Part shown: piece after piece, positions 23,591 to 32,950 of the stretch
Numbering within the stretch: position 1 is the first letter of the stretch
Layout: each line of letters begins with the position of its first letter
NCBI GenBank assembly: GCA_028689145.1
Contig: JAQTWT010000016.1
Location: 1-35,258 of the forward strand
Length of the DNA stretch: 35,258 bases
Direction: 5' to 3'
Source of the DNA: Gallionella sp.
GTDB lineage: Bacteria; Pseudomonadota; Gammaproteobacteria; Burkholderiales; Gallionellaceae
The notes under the pieces: generated by a model
Databases searched by the model: none
Told to the model about the DNA's origin: nothing
The model's input: only the letters and a program-made list of their open reading frames with translations
Made by a program: the position numbers and the translations under genes

Positions 23591-24692
23591 GCCTGTCCTG
23601 AGCCTGGTCGAAGGCCACGCATGCTTCCAGAGTTTGACGCAACAAGTCAGGGGGCGAATCGCCGTAAACGATGCCACGTCCGAGTTCTTTCAGTAGCACG
23701 AAGCGTATCTTGCCGTCTTCGACTTTTTTGTCCAGTCCCATCAATTCGAGATATTTTTTCACACCCAAATCTGGGGCTACTGTAGGCAGTCCTGCGCGTT
23801 TAAATAAACTACGGATGCGCGCGACATCCTGCGCGCCGAGCCAACCCAGACGATGCGACAGGTCTGCCGCCATGACAGTGCCAGCCGCCACGCCTTCACC
23901 GTGCAGCCACACACCGTAACCCATGCCCGACTCGATAGCATGGCCGAAGGTATGGCCAAGATTAAGCAAGGCGCGCTCACCGCTTTCGCGTTCATCTAGC
24001 GCAACAATTTCAGCCTTGTTCTGGCAACTGCGCGCAATGGCAAATTGCAATGCTGCAGTATCGCGTGCCAGCAACTTGTCCATGTTTTGTTCCAGCCATT
24101 CGAGGAACGGCAGGTCGCGTATCAGCCCGTATTTGATGACTTCGGCTATTCCTGCGGAGAGTTCGTTGTCAGGTAATGTGCCCAATGTGTCCGTATCGGC
24201 CAGCACCAGTTGCGGCTGGTAGAACGCGCCTATCATGTTCTTGCCGAGCGGATGATTGATGCCGGTCTTGCCGCCCACAGAGGAATCTACCTGTGCGAGC
24301 AGCGTGGTAGGTATCTGAATGAACGGTACGCCGCGCAAATAGGTGGCCGCGGCATAGCCGGTCATGTCGCCGATTACGCCGCCTCCAAGTGCTATCAGAG
24401 GGGTGGATCGTTCGCAACGGTTAGTCAGCAGCGCGTCATATATCTGGTTGAGTGTGGCAGAATTTTTATATTCCTCGCCGTCCGGCAGGATGATAGGTAC
24501 CGTGCTGACATCAATGCGATGCAAGGTTTGGCGGAGTTTGTCCAGATAAAGCGGAGCGACTGTTGTATTGGTGATGATGGCGATCCGTTTGCGCGGCAGG
24601 GCGGGTTGCAACAGCTCTGCGAGGCCGAGTAACCCGCTGCCGATATGAATCGGATAGCTGCGACCTTCCAATTGTACTGTCAGAGTTTGCAT
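23583..24692 (-). CDS. aroB: 3-dehydroquinate synthase
   Basis: The protein of 369 residues converts DAHP to 3-dehydroquinate, step two of the shikimate pathway. The NAD-binding [19 protein letters not shown] (from residue 103), [18 protein letters not shown] and the zinc site HTFGHAIE are intact. The start at 24692 is chosen for AGGAAA 6 nt upstream. The C-terminal tail, FDQAQDRHG, is encoded by a stretch that resembles a common extragenic repeat (23591-23614), so the gene's end may have been replaced by the repeat. Confidence 0.97.
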   Translation of the reverse strand: MQTLTVQLEGRSYPIHIGSGLLGLAELLQPALPRKRIAIITNTTVAPLYLDKLRQTLHRIDVSTVPIILPDGEEYKNSATLNQIYDALLTNRCERSTPLIALGGGVIGDMTGYAAATYLRGVPFIQIPTTLLAQVDSSVGGKTGINHPLGKNMIGAFYQPQLVLADTDTLGTLPDNELSAGIAEVIKYGLIRDLPFLEWLEQNMDKLLARDTAALQFAIARSCQNKAEIVALDERESGERALLNLGHTFGHAIESGMGYGVWLHGEGVAAGTVMAADLSHRLGWLGAQDVARIRSLFKRAGLPTVAPDLGVKKYLELMGLDKKVEDGKIRFVLLKELGRGIVYGDSPPDLLRQTLEACVAFDQAQDRHG

Positions 24693-24764
24693 TATTTTCC
24701 TAGTCAATCATTATCTTAATAAGAGCAGTTGAAATTTGTATGTAAAACTTATAACCAGACACAC

Positions 24765-24846
24765 GTAGGAGCGAGCCATGCGGGTGCCCTGAAAAAGGTT
24801 TCTCGTACCCGCGAACCAATTGACCGCTGACATGGCCCGTCCCTGC
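24765..24846. repeat. GTAG-headed REP-like inverted pair between aroK and aroB
   Basis: GTAGGAGCGAGCCATG (24765-24780) faces CATGGCCCGTCCCTGC (24831-24846), and an inner CGGGT/ACCCG pair adds to the fold. It ends 4 bp before the aroK stop. The left foot has the GTAG typical of REP units. Confidence 0.7.
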
Positions 24847-24850
24847 AAAA

Positions 24851-25423
24851 TCACTTATTTTTTTTAAACTTCTCGATTTCATCCACCAGATGTAGCATCA
24901 AGGCATGTGCGCTTTGTTTGCCGCTCTGGACGACGATATCCGCAACTTGTTGGTACAAAGGGTCGCGCTGTTGGTGTAACTCTGTCAGTTTGGCGCGCGG
25001 GTCGGCTGTTTGCAGCAGCGGGCGGTTGCGGTCATGCCGGGTGCGCTGCCACAAGTCATGCACGCTCGCTTTCAGATAGATAACAATGCCATTCTGTTGC
25101 AACGCCAGCCGGTTTTGTTCTGATAGTACCGCTCCGCCGCCGGTTGCCAGAACTATGTTGTCGCGTCCGGCCAGATCGCAAATAACCGCGCTTTCTCGCT
25201 GGCGAAAGCCGGTTTCTCCTTCTATGTCAAATATATGCGGGATTGTCACGCCGGTGCGTTTTTGCACTTCTTCGTCGCTGTCCACAAATGGGTTGCCCAG
25301 ATGTTTGGACAGCGTTCGCCCCATGGTGGTTTTTCCGGAGCCCATCATGCCTACCAGAATCAGGTTGCCGGAAGAAAATTTGCGGTTAACCTCCGGGGCG
25401 ATATTTGCTTGATTGCTTTGCAT
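24851..25423 (-). CDS. aroK: Shikimate kinase
   Basis: The protein has 190 residues and phosphorylates shikimate with ATP. Walker A is GMMGSGKT (25-32), the shikimate-binding FVDSDEEV follows, then GFRQRE, and the ATGGGAV motif and the lid RNRPLL are present. The ATG at 25423 has no ribosome binding site. A TTG further out (25450) would overlap the terminator hairpin and is less likely. A strong hairpin terminator lies only about 18 bp upstream, between pilQ and this gene, so expression depends on read-through or on a very short leader. Confidence 0.95.
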   Translation of the reverse strand: MQSNQANIAPEVNRKFSSGNLILVGMMGSGKTTMGRTLSKHLGNPFVDSDEEVQKRTGVTIPHIFDIEGETGFRQRESAVICDLAGRDNIVLATGGGAVLSEQNRLALQQNGIVIYLKASVHDLWQRTRHDRNRPLLQTADPRAKLTELHQQRDPLYQQVADIVVQSGKQSAHALMLHLVDEIEKFKKNK

Positions 25424-25440
25424 GTTGGATATTGTAAACG

Positions 25441-25476
25441 ATAAAAACAAAAGCCCGGACTTGTCCGGGCTTTTGT
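25441..25476 (-). terminator. Terminator or attenuator between pilQ and aroK
   Basis: On the minus strand ACAAAAGCCCGGAC and its complement form a perfect 14-bp arm pair with a 2-nt centre (25447-25460 with 25463-25476), followed by TTTTTAT. It is a complete intrinsic terminator placed inside what is usually one operon. Confidence 0.85.
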
Positions 25477-25492
25477 TTGATTTGTTTAAAAA

Positions 25493-27544
25493 TTAATGTA
25501 GGTTCAGCGCGTCTTGAATAATTTTAGGTGTAATAAAAATCAGTAACTCCGACTTGGAGTCGCTTTTGGTGTTGGATTTGAATAACCAGCCTACAACCGG
25601 TACATCTCCCAGTACGGGCACTTTGTTGGTGGCATCGGAGATATCCTGCGTGAACACGCCCCCGATAGAGACCGTGCCACCGTTTTCAACCAGCACCTCT
25701 GTTGTAACGCTTTTGGTAGAGACATTGGTGCTCCCCGCTACCGGCGCATTTTGCTGGGCTGTGACGACCATGTTGACACGATCATCCGGCGTGATGTGCG
25801 GAGTCACATTTAAACTCAGCGTGGCATCGATATAAGCGGTGGTTGTGGCACCGCTGCTGGAAGCTTGCTGATACGCGATTTTTGTACCTGACGAGATAGT
25901 TGCGGCTTTTTGATCGGCAGTTACCACGCGGGGGCTGGCAATGCTTTTGGAGGTGCCGTCAGTTTCGGATGCGGCCAACTCCAACTTAAGTATTTTGGTT
26001 GCAGCAGGGTTAAACAGTGAAAGCGCCAGGATAGAGCCAGTGGGCAGATTCACGTTGCTGCCGGCAGCTGTGATGGTGCCGCGCGTTGCAGTCGGCGTGG
26101 CAGCACCTACGGCAAATCCGCCCGCCCCACCTGCAGCTGCAGCGGGACCGGTATAACCCAATTTGGCCCCCAGGCTTTGGGAGAAAGTATCGGAAGCCGA
26201 AACAAAGCGTGCCTCAATCAAAACCTGACGCACCGGAATGTCGATCTGCTTGATTATTTTACGCACCTCCTCCAGACGTGCGGGGGTGTCTTGAATGAAT
26301 ATTGTGCTGGTGCGCGCATCGGAGACGGCACTTCCCCGTTTCGATAGTATGGGTTGCTTGGCATTGGTTAATAAGGCGATCATGTCGCTTACTGTTTGAT
26401 AGCTTAGCTGGAAGCTTTCGGTACGCAATTCTTCCAGTTCGGAGATTTCCTGGCGCGCGGCCAAGTTGGTTTTTTCCTTGGCGGCAATCTCCTCGCGTGG
26501 AGCAACTTGAATAACATTGCCGTTTTTGCGCATATCCAAACCGCGGCTTTGCAAAATAATATCCAATGCCTGATCCCATGGTACGTCTTTCAGGCGCAGG
26601 GTCAGATTGCCGCTGACCGTATCACTGATGACCATGTTCAGCTCGGTAAAGTCGGCAATCACATTTAACGCTTCGCGAACATCGATCTTTTGGAAGTTGA
26701 GTGTCAATTTCTCACCGGCATAGCCGATTTGATTGCCCTTTACCAATTTGTTGGGATCGTCGGCCAGCGGTTTTACTTCAATAATGAATTTGTTGTCAGT
26801 TTGGTAGGCGGCGTGTTCCCATAATCCCTTGGGTTCGATCACCATGCGGACGTTATCGCCCTGCGTGAAGGTATCAACGCCTTGTACCGGGGTTGCGAAA
26901 TCGACTACATCGAGTTTGCGCTGCAGGTTACGCGGCAGATTGGTTTTAAGGAAATCAACTATAAGTGTAGTGCCCTGCTGGCGGATATCTATACCAATGC
27001 CGGAATCGGACAGGTCGACTTGTACGCGGCCTTCGCCATTTTTCCCGCGACGGAAATCGATGTCGCGTAATGTGTGTTTTTGCGTGCTGGGTTTGGCTTC
27101 GGCAAAACGCGAGGCCTCGCTGGTTGTGGTGGTGTTGCCAGCAACTTTCCCCTGCAATGTGATTAACATGCTGTTGCCGTCGATCTTGGTGTCGTAGGTT
27201 AACATCTGATTAAGATTGACCACTAGCCGGGTGCGAGTTCCTGCCTGAACAATATTGGCGCTGCGCAAATCACCTTCACTGAAGTCTTGTACCGATTTAC
27301 CCAGACCATTCGCCGTATTCGGGAAATCAAACGCAATGCGCGGCGGGGTATTAATGGCAAAACCCGCGGGCAAATTGGATAATGGCTGTGCTAATTCGAC
27401 CTTGATGACGGTCTTGCCGTTACCGGCGTTATTTACGCTTAGTGCAGTGAGGCTATTCTGCGTATCAGCCTGTGCATGCGTGACTGATAGGCCAAACGCA
27501 ACGAATAGCCACAGCAGCCGAACTACGATATTAAGTTGTTTCAT
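25493..27544 (-). CDS. pilQ: Type IV pilus secretin PilQ
   Basis: The protein of 683 residues is the outer-membrane pore for the pilus fibre. After a signal peptide ending AQA there are two AMIN domains (about 30-135 and 150-258) for peptidoglycan binding. An STN/N0 domain follows (about 275-350), then an N1 secretin domain (about 375-445), and the secretin barrel with VPVLGDVPVVGWLFKS and ELLIFITPKII near the end. The barrel region carries an Ala/Gly/Thr-rich insert around 465-500. TAGGAG precedes the start. pilP lies 119 bp upstream; all five pilMNOPQ genes are intact. Confidence 0.97.
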   Translation of the reverse strand: MKQLNIVVRLLWLFVAFGLSVTHAQADTQNSLTALSVNNAGNGKTVIKVELAQPLSNLPAGFAINTPPRIAFDFPNTANGLGKSVQDFSEGDLRSANIVQAGTRTRLVVNLNQMLTYDTKIDGNSMLITLQGKVAGNTTTTSEASRFAEAKPSTQKHTLRDIDFRRGKNGEGRVQVDLSDSGIGIDIRQQGTTLIVDFLKTNLPRNLQRKLDVVDFATPVQGVDTFTQGDNVRMVIEPKGLWEHAAYQTDNKFIIEVKPLADDPNKLVKGNQIGYAGEKLTLNFQKIDVREALNVIADFTELNMVISDTVSGNLTLRLKDVPWDQALDIILQSRGLDMRKNGNVIQVAPREEIAAKEKTNLAARQEISELEELRTESFQLSYQTVSDMIALLTNAKQPILSKRGSAVSDARTSTIFIQDTPARLEEVRKIIKQIDIPVRQVLIEARFVSASDTFSQSLGAKLGYTGPAAAAGGAGGFAVGAATPTATRGTITAAGSNVNLPTGSILALSLFNPAATKILKLELAASETDGTSKSIASPRVVTADQKAATISSGTKIAYQQASSSGATTTAYIDATLSLNVTPHITPDDRVNMVVTAQQNAPVAGSTNVSTKSVTTEVLVENGGTVSIGGVFTQDISDATNKVPVLGDVPVVGWLFKSNTKSDSKSELLIFITPKIIQDALNLH

Positions 27545-27663
27545 TGTTTTACTCCTAAACCGGGCCAGCCGGTACCAAACATTAAAAACTGTATTTTAAT
27601 TTGGACACACTACGCGTTACTTAAGATTTAGTGTCCGCCGCGCCAATTGCCATGCGGGCGCAT

Positions 27664-28173
27664 TTACTCAACTAGTTTCAGGCTGCTCATGCGTTCCGAC
27701 CAGTCGCCGGTGCTATCTTGCACCGTTTCCTTTATGGCTATTTCTGTCTCGGTCACTTCTTTTATCAAGCCAAAGTTCATTCCGATATAGTTGCCGGCCT
27801 TGACGCGATGCAGCTTGGCGTCAGGGGCACGAACAACCGCGTAACCGACTTTTTTCTGGTAAAGATAGCCGACCATTCTGAGGCTTTCGAGCGGGAATTC
27901 TTCCAGTGCCTCTTTGGGGCGATCCATATCCGGTTGATTGCCGCCAGTGCTACCACCGGAGCGTAATTCCGGTTTGCGTGGTTTGAACGGGTCGGATAAA
28001 TTCGTCCCGTTATTGTAGGCGAAAGGCTCATATGGCTTTACTTCGGGCGGTGGCGGTATCTTTCCGCGCATATCCTTCCCCGCATCAGTGACGAAATCGT
28101 GCAAATCCTGAAATTCTTGTCCGCCGCAGCCGGTTAGCAGAATAGAAGCAAATACAAGATGGAAGAGCCTCAT
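27664..28173 (-). CDS. pilP: Type IV pilus inner-membrane lipoprotein PilP
   Basis: The protein has 169 residues. The lipobox LLTGC places the lipidated cysteine at C16. A disordered proline-rich linker (PPPPEVKPYEPFAY) leads to the beta-sandwich domain (LESLRMVGYLYQKKVGYAVVRAPD) that binds the secretin PilQ. It links the PilN/PilO dimer to the outer-membrane pore. The start overlaps the pilO stop by 4 bp (ATGA). Confidence 0.94.
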   Translation of the reverse strand: MRLFHLVFASILLTGCGGQEFQDLHDFVTDAGKDMRGKIPPPPEVKPYEPFAYNNGTNLSDPFKPRKPELRSGGSTGGNQPDMDRPKEALEEFPLESLRMVGYLYQKKVGYAVVRAPDAKLHRVKAGNYIGMNFGLIKEVTETEIAIKETVQDSTGDWSERMSSLKLVE

Positions 28174-28784
28174 TTTTTCGACCCCTTCTTTTGCGAGGCA
28201 GCTTCCTCTTGATCCAGATAGCGGAAGGTTTTCGCGATGGCATCCATGGACAATCCATTTGCGCCGGTGGGGCTTATCGATATATCGTTGAGTGTGACGA
28301 TGCGCGGCAACATTGCGATGTCGCTTGAAAATTTGCCGATATCGTCGTAGCTGCCGGTGACCTTGATAGTGATAGGCAATTCGGCAAATGCACCGCTCAC
28401 TTTCTCAGAACCGGGGCGGAATAAATCAAACTGCAAGCCACGTCCCAAGCCGGCCTGATTGATGTCTGTTAGCAAAGCATCCATTTCCGATTTGCTGGGT
28501 AATTGCTTGAGCAATGCGCCAAAAGACTCCTGTGTTTCAGTCAACTGTTTCTTGATCAGATCCAGGTTGATTGCTTCTTTTTTCTTGGTCAGAAAAGTCT
28601 CTTTAAGAGAGACTTCTTCGTCTTTAATTCGTTGCAAATTCTCCCACTGATCCTGCCAGTCAAACCATGCTCCACATGCCACTACCGTAATGAACATTGC
28701 CACGAAAGCCATGATCTTTGCAGACCATGGCCAGGAGCCGGGGTTGTTGGGGTTTAGGTTTTTTAATTCATCCAGGTTAATCAT
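28170..28784 (-). CDS. pilO: Type IV pilus alignment protein PilO
   Basis: This bitopic protein of 204 residues has a cytoplasmic N-terminus (LDELKNLNPNNPGSWPW), one membrane helix (about 23-40), a periplasmic coiled coil and a ferredoxin-like domain (LPITIKVTGSYDDIGKFSSDIAMLPRIVTL). It pairs with PilN. A lysine-rich tail (KKGSKK) ends the chain. It begins 5 bp after pilN and overlaps pilP by 4 bp. Confidence 0.94.
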   Translation of the reverse strand: MINLDELKNLNPNNPGSWPWSAKIMAFVAMFITVVACGAWFDWQDQWENLQRIKDEEVSLKETFLTKKKEAINLDLIKKQLTETQESFGALLKQLPSKSEMDALLTDINQAGLGRGLQFDLFRPGSEKVSGAFAELPITIKVTGSYDDIGKFSSDIAMLPRIVTLNDISISPTGANGLSMDAIAKTFRYLDQEEAASQKKGSKK

Positions 28785-28789
28785 GGTAT

Positions 28790-29383
28790 TCAGCCTTTTG
28801 CGCCGGCAGGTTTGACAGAAGCATCGACATCCGCGTCTTTGCTTTTTGCTATCAGGTTGAATGTTAAAGTGAACTCGCTTACGCGCGCACCGTTGGCACT
28901 GGAGGCGTGTATTTCACCCAGCGATGGTGAGTCCAGCCAGGGTGAGTTTTCGACAGCACGCATTAAGGTTGAGATGCGTGCATTGGTTTGTGCGTAGCCG
29001 GTTATGTTGATCTTGTTGCCGGATTGCCTGAGCGTCTTGAGATAAACCCCCTCCGGCAGGATGCGCAACATCTGGTCCAGCAGGTGCACTACATCAGAAC
29101 GGGTGCTTTGCAAATTTTCTACAACGTTTTTGCGTTCCAGCAAAGATGCGGTTTCTTCGCGCAGCTTTTTAATTTCTGCAATTTGTTTGTCCAGAATCGC
29201 GGTCTCTTGCTTCAGGTATTCGTTGCGTCTTTCCTGATAGGATATTTGGCTGCTGATTGCGGCATGCACGAATCCCACCAATAAAGCGCCCAGCACAACG
29301 GAAATCACACTCAGCGCGGCAAATTGGATTTGGCGGGCGCGGCGTTTTTCTGCGCGGTGGGGTAATAAATTTATGCGTATCAT
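28790..29383 (-). CDS. pilN: Type IV pilus alignment protein PilN
   Basis: The 197-residue protein begins MIRINLLPHRAEKRR, the conserved INLLP motif that docks in the groove of PilM. One membrane helix (about 22-45) and a long coiled coil precede a ferredoxin-like periplasmic domain (GVYLKTLRQSGNKINITGYAQ). It overlaps the pilM stop by 4 bp. Confidence 0.95.
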   Translation of the reverse strand: MIRINLLPHRAEKRRARQIQFAALSVISVVLGALLVGFVHAAISSQISYQERRNEYLKQETAILDKQIAEIKKLREETASLLERKNVVENLQSTRSDVVHLLDQMLRILPEGVYLKTLRQSGNKINITGYAQTNARISTLMRAVENSPWLDSPSLGEIHASSANGARVSEFTLTFNLIAKSKDADVDASVKPAGAKG

Positions 29384-30480
29384 GACGGGTCAAACCTCCT
29401 CATCGCCAGTCCGCAGGCGACAATTAGGGACGGTGCGTCAGTTTGCAATTGGCGCGGCTTGATGCGGCTCGATAGCGTCATTAAAGCAAACGGGTTGGCG
29501 ATCATGGTGCTCACTTGAGTTCGGGTTGCCACGGCATCGTCCAATCCGGGCAATACCGCACATCCCCCGGCAAGCACAATGTAATCCACTTCATCGTATT
29601 GCGTCGAAGTGAAAAAGAATTGCATCGCACGCGCTATTTCCATTACCACGTTTTCGCGGAAGGGTGATAAAACATCGTTTTCGTAGTTATCCGGCAATCC
29701 GCCATTGCGCTTGCCTAATTCAGCCTCTTCGGCAGACAAGCCGAACATTCCCTGAATCTGTTGGGTCAATTGGTCGCCACCGACCTGCTGATCTCTTGAA
29801 TAGATTGATTGCCCATTGCGCAGCACATTGACATTCATTACGCTTGCGCCTATATCAATCAGCGCAACACATTTGTCTGTCGCGTTGTCGGGTAGTTGCG
29901 CGCGAATCTGCTCGAAAGCTGTCTCGGCTGCATAGGGTTCTACATCAACAACCAATGCCCTTAGCCCCGCACCCTGGGCAGCAGCAACACGGTCCTCAAC
30001 GTTGCCTTTGCGCGAGGCGGCCAACAACACTTCGACTTCATCTGGATCCGTAGGAGCCGGGCCGATTACCTGAAAGTCCAGATTAACTTCCTCCAGTGCG
30101 AACGGTATATATTGGTTGGCTTCCGATTCAACTTGATACTCCAGATCTTCCTCGCGCATACCGGCCGGTAACAGGATCTTTTTGGTTATTACCGCTGCTG
30201 CAGGGAGTGCCAGACTGACATTTTTGATGCGGCTGCCCAGTCGTTTCCAAGCGCGCTGCAGACTTTCTGAAACAGCTTCAAGATTATTGATGTTGCCGTC
30301 ACTGATGGCATCTTTCGGGAGAGGCTCAATCACGTAACGTTCCACGATGAACCCGTCTTTTTTTGGCATTTCACTCAATTCGACCATTTTGACCGAGTAT
30401 GACGTAATGTCCACGCCTATCATGGGTGGAGTTTTGGTCTGTAAAAAATCAAGCGGAATGTCAAAATTCACTTTGGGCAT
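29380..30480 (-). CDS. pilM: Type IV pilus actin-like ATPase PilM
   Basis: The protein has 366 residues. An actin/FtsA fold is seen in MIGVDITSYSVKMVEL (phosphate loop 1), LIDIGASVMNVNVL (phosphate loop 2) and IVLAGGCAVLPGLDDAV (adenosine loop). It sits on the cytoplasmic face, binds the PilN tail and joins the alignment complex to the assembly ATPases. It is first in the operon. The ribosome binding site is weak, and a promoter is predicted in the 151-bp divergent gap with mrcA. Confidence 0.95.
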   Translation of the reverse strand: MPKVNFDIPLDFLQTKTPPMIGVDITSYSVKMVELSEMPKKDGFIVERYVIEPLPKDAISDGNINNLEAVSESLQRAWKRLGSRIKNVSLALPAAAVITKKILLPAGMREEDLEYQVESEANQYIPFALEEVNLDFQVIGPAPTDPDEVEVLLAASRKGNVEDRVAAAQGAGLRALVVDVEPYAAETAFEQIRAQLPDNATDKCVALIDIGASVMNVNVLRNGQSIYSRDQQVGGDQLTQQIQGMFGLSAEEAELGKRNGGLPDNYENDVLSPFRENVVMEIARAMQFFFTSTQYDEVDYIVLAGGCAVLPGLDDAVATRTQVSTMIANPFALMTLSSRIKPRQLQTDAPSLIVACGLAMRRFDPS

Positions 30481-30516
30481 AGGCCGTTTCGGACTTTTTC
30501 GTATAAAGTGGTTTAA

Positions 30517-30545
30517 ATCCTAGCAATAACTATAAATCATGTAAA
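30517..30545 (-). promoter_or_regulatory. Predicted promoter of the pilMNOPQ operon
   Basis: On the minus strand the -35 box TTTACA (30545-30540) and the -10 box TAGGAT (30522-30517) are 17 bp apart. The start point would fall about 30 nt before pilM. Confidence 0.5.
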
Positions 30546-30560
30546 GCTATTTTTAAGGGG

Positions 30561-30588
30561 TTATTTATACTCGCGGAGCCGATATAAT
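30561..30588 (+). promoter_or_regulatory. Predicted promoter of mrcA
   Basis: A perfect -10 box TATAAT (30583-30588) has only a weak -35 (TTATTT, 30561-30566) at 16 bp. It would give a leader of about 37 nt. Confidence 0.5.
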
Positions 30589-30631
30589 TTCGCGCACCAT
30601 ATCACCATTTTCTCCTTTCGGACAACTGCCC

Positions 30632-32941
30632 ATGCCTTCCCGTCGTTGGATTTTACCCGTTCTTGTCGTACTGACCCTTTGCTTGCTTCCCGCTATATTG
30701 CTTGGTTTGGCGGTTATGCTGGCTTATCCGACACTGCCTTCGCTGGAGGTGCTTACCGACTATCGCCCCAAGATTCCGTTGCGTGTTTATAGCGTGGAAG
30801 GCGCGTTGCTCAGCGAATTCGGGGAGGAACGGCGTGCATTGGTAAAAATCTCCGATGTGCCGGATGTGATGAAGAAGGCCATTCTGGCCGCCGAGGATGA
30901 CAGATTTTACGAGCACGGCGGTGTTGATTATATAGGTGTGTTGCGCGCGGCAATCTCCAATTTCACCTCCGGCGGCGCGAAACAGGGAGCGAGCACCATC
31001 ACCATGCAGGTGGCGCGCAATTTTTTCCTTTCCAAGGAAAAAACCATGACGCGCAAATTCAACGAGATGCTGCTCGCTTTCAAAATCGAGCATAACTTGA
31101 GTAAAGACGAGATTCTGCAACTCTACTTTAACCAGATTTACCTCGGGCAGCGCGCTTACGGTTTTGCGACAGCGGCCCAGGTTTATTTTGGCAAGCCTCT
31201 CGGTGAAGTTACTGTCGCCGAGGCGGCCATGCTCGCCGGGTTGCCTAAAGCGCCGTCTTCTTATAATCCGGTAGTCAATCCGAAGCGCGCCAGATTACGC
31301 CAATTTTACGTCCTGCGTCGCATGCGTGAACTGAATTTTATTAACGACGAGCAACTTCAGCTTGCACAACAGCAGCCTATCGTGGCCAAGCATGGTAATC
31401 AGGAATTTAGGGTTAAATCGGACTACATTTCGGAAATGGTTCGGCAGGCGGTTTATGAAAAATATCAGGAAGATACCTATACACAGGGTTTTAAGGTTTA
31501 CACCACGATCCGCCAGCAGGATCAACTTGCCGCGTATCAGGCGGTGCGCAAAGGGGTGTTGGAATATGACCGCCGCCACGGCTATCGTGGACCCGAGGGC
31601 TTTGTTGATTTGAAAAAAGGCGACAGCGAAGAGTATATGGAAGAGGCGTTGCAGGATATCGAGGATAACGATGACTTGATTCCCGCCGTGGTGCTGGAAG
31701 CCTCACACAGTCTTGTTCGAGCTTACTGCAAGGGCGGTGAGATGGCCGAAGTCCGCGGTGATGCATTGCGTTTTGCACAGCGTGCCTTGAGCAACAAGGT
31801 GGCATTGAATCAGCGTATGAATCCCGGATCGATCATTCGATTGCAGAAGGATGAGAAAGGTGTCTGGCAAATCAGTCAGCTTCCGCAAGTGGAGTCTGCT
31901 TTCGTTTCGGCAGACCCGCGCGATGGTGCCATTCGGGCGCTCATCGGCGGTTTTAACTTTAGTCGTAACCAGTTTAATCGCATCACGCAGGCATGGCGGC
32001 AACCCGGCTCAAGCTTAAAGCCTTTTATTTATTCCGCCGCGCTGGAGAAGAATTTTACGCCCGCCACGGTAATCAATGATGCGCCCTTGATATTTGATGC
32101 CGAGCAAACCGGCAGCGAACCCTGGCAACCGAAGAATTTTGACAATGAATTTGCCGGACCGATGCGCATGCGCAAGGCGTTAACCAAGTCTAAAAATATG
32201 GTTTCCATACGCATTTTGCAGTCCATTACGCCGCAATATGCACAAGACTATCTGACCAAGTTCGGCTTTGATGTGGATAAACATCCTCCCTACTTGACGA
32301 TGGCGCTGGGTGCGGGGTCTGTTACGCCCATGCAGATGCTGGTCGGTTATTCGGTTTTTGCCAACGGCGGTTTCCGTGTGACCCCTTACTTTATCCAGCG
32401 TATCGAAGATGCGAACGGTAATGTGTTAAATCAAACTCAGCCCGCAATAGCCGGAGAGGGTGCGGAGCAGGTTATTGATGTGCGCAATGCCTTTACCATG
32501 GTTAATATGATGCAGGATGTGGTGAGGCATGGTACAGCCATCCGTGCCATGCAGCTTGGTCGTCAGGATTTGGCGGGTAAGACGGGTACCACCAGCGATT
32601 CGATTGACGCATGGTTTTGCGGTTTTCAGCCAACGCTTGTCGGTATCTCATGGATGGGTTTTGATCATCCGCGCAGCTTGGGCGACAAGGAGACCGGCGG
32701 TGGCGCAGCCTTGCCGATATGGATCAGTTATATGGAGAAAGCGCTTAAAGATGTGCCGCAAGCCGCCTACGCCATGCCGGACAATATGGCTGCCGTGCGC
32801 ATCAACGAGGAAGGTCATGCTGATAAAGAGGGGCCGTTTGTCGAGTATTTTTATCAGGAAAATATTCCGTCTGAGCAGGCGATGCCGGTGCCCAGTGAAG
32901 AAGTTAAACCGACCGATACGGTCAAAGATCAGCTACTCTGA
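30632..32941 (+). CDS. mrcA: Penicillin-binding protein 1A (bifunctional transglycosylase/transpeptidase)
   Basis: The protein of 769 residues polymerises and cross-links peptidoglycan. A short cytoplasmic end and one membrane helix (about 7-31) precede the GT51 glycosyltransferase domain, with catalytic E88 in AAEDDRFYEHGG and the QGASTITMQVARN motif. An OB-like insert lies between the domains. The transpeptidase has nucleophile S460 in the SSLK motif, then SKN, and K650-T-G-T. The arrangement opposite pilM is common in proteobacteria. No clear ribosome binding site precedes the ATG. Confidence 0.96.
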   Translation: MPSRRWILPVLVVLTLCLLPAILLGLAVMLAYPTLPSLEVLTDYRPKIPLRVYSVEGALLSEFGEERRALVKISDVPDVMKKAILAAEDDRFYEHGGVDYIGVLRAAISNFTSGGAKQGASTITMQVARNFFLSKEKTMTRKFNEMLLAFKIEHNLSKDEILQLYFNQIYLGQRAYGFATAAQVYFGKPLGEVTVAEAAMLAGLPKAPSSYNPVVNPKRARLRQFYVLRRMRELNFINDEQLQLAQQQPIVAKHGNQEFRVKSDYISEMVRQAVYEKYQEDTYTQGFKVYTTIRQQDQLAAYQAVRKGVLEYDRRHGYRGPEGFVDLKKGDSEEYMEEALQDIEDNDDLIPAVVLEASHSLVRAYCKGGEMAEVRGDALRFAQRALSNKVALNQRMNPGSIIRLQKDEKGVWQISQLPQVESAFVSADPRDGAIRALIGGFNFSRNQFNRITQAWRQPGSSLKPFIYSAALEKNFTPATVINDAPLIFDAEQTGSEPWQPKNFDNEFAGPMRMRKALTKSKNMVSIRILQSITPQYAQDYLTKFGFDVDKHPPYLTMALGAGSVTPMQMLVGYSVFANGGFRVTPYFIQRIEDANGNVLNQTQPAIAGEGAEQVIDVRNAFTMVNMMQDVVRHGTAIRAMQLGRQDLAGKTGTTSDSIDAWFCGFQPTLVGISWMGFDHPRSLGDKETGGGAALPIWISYMEKALKDVPQAAYAMPDNMAAVRINEEGHADKEGPFVEYFYQENIPSEQAMPVPSEEVKPTDTVKDQLL

Positions 32942-32950
32942 GCGACTATC

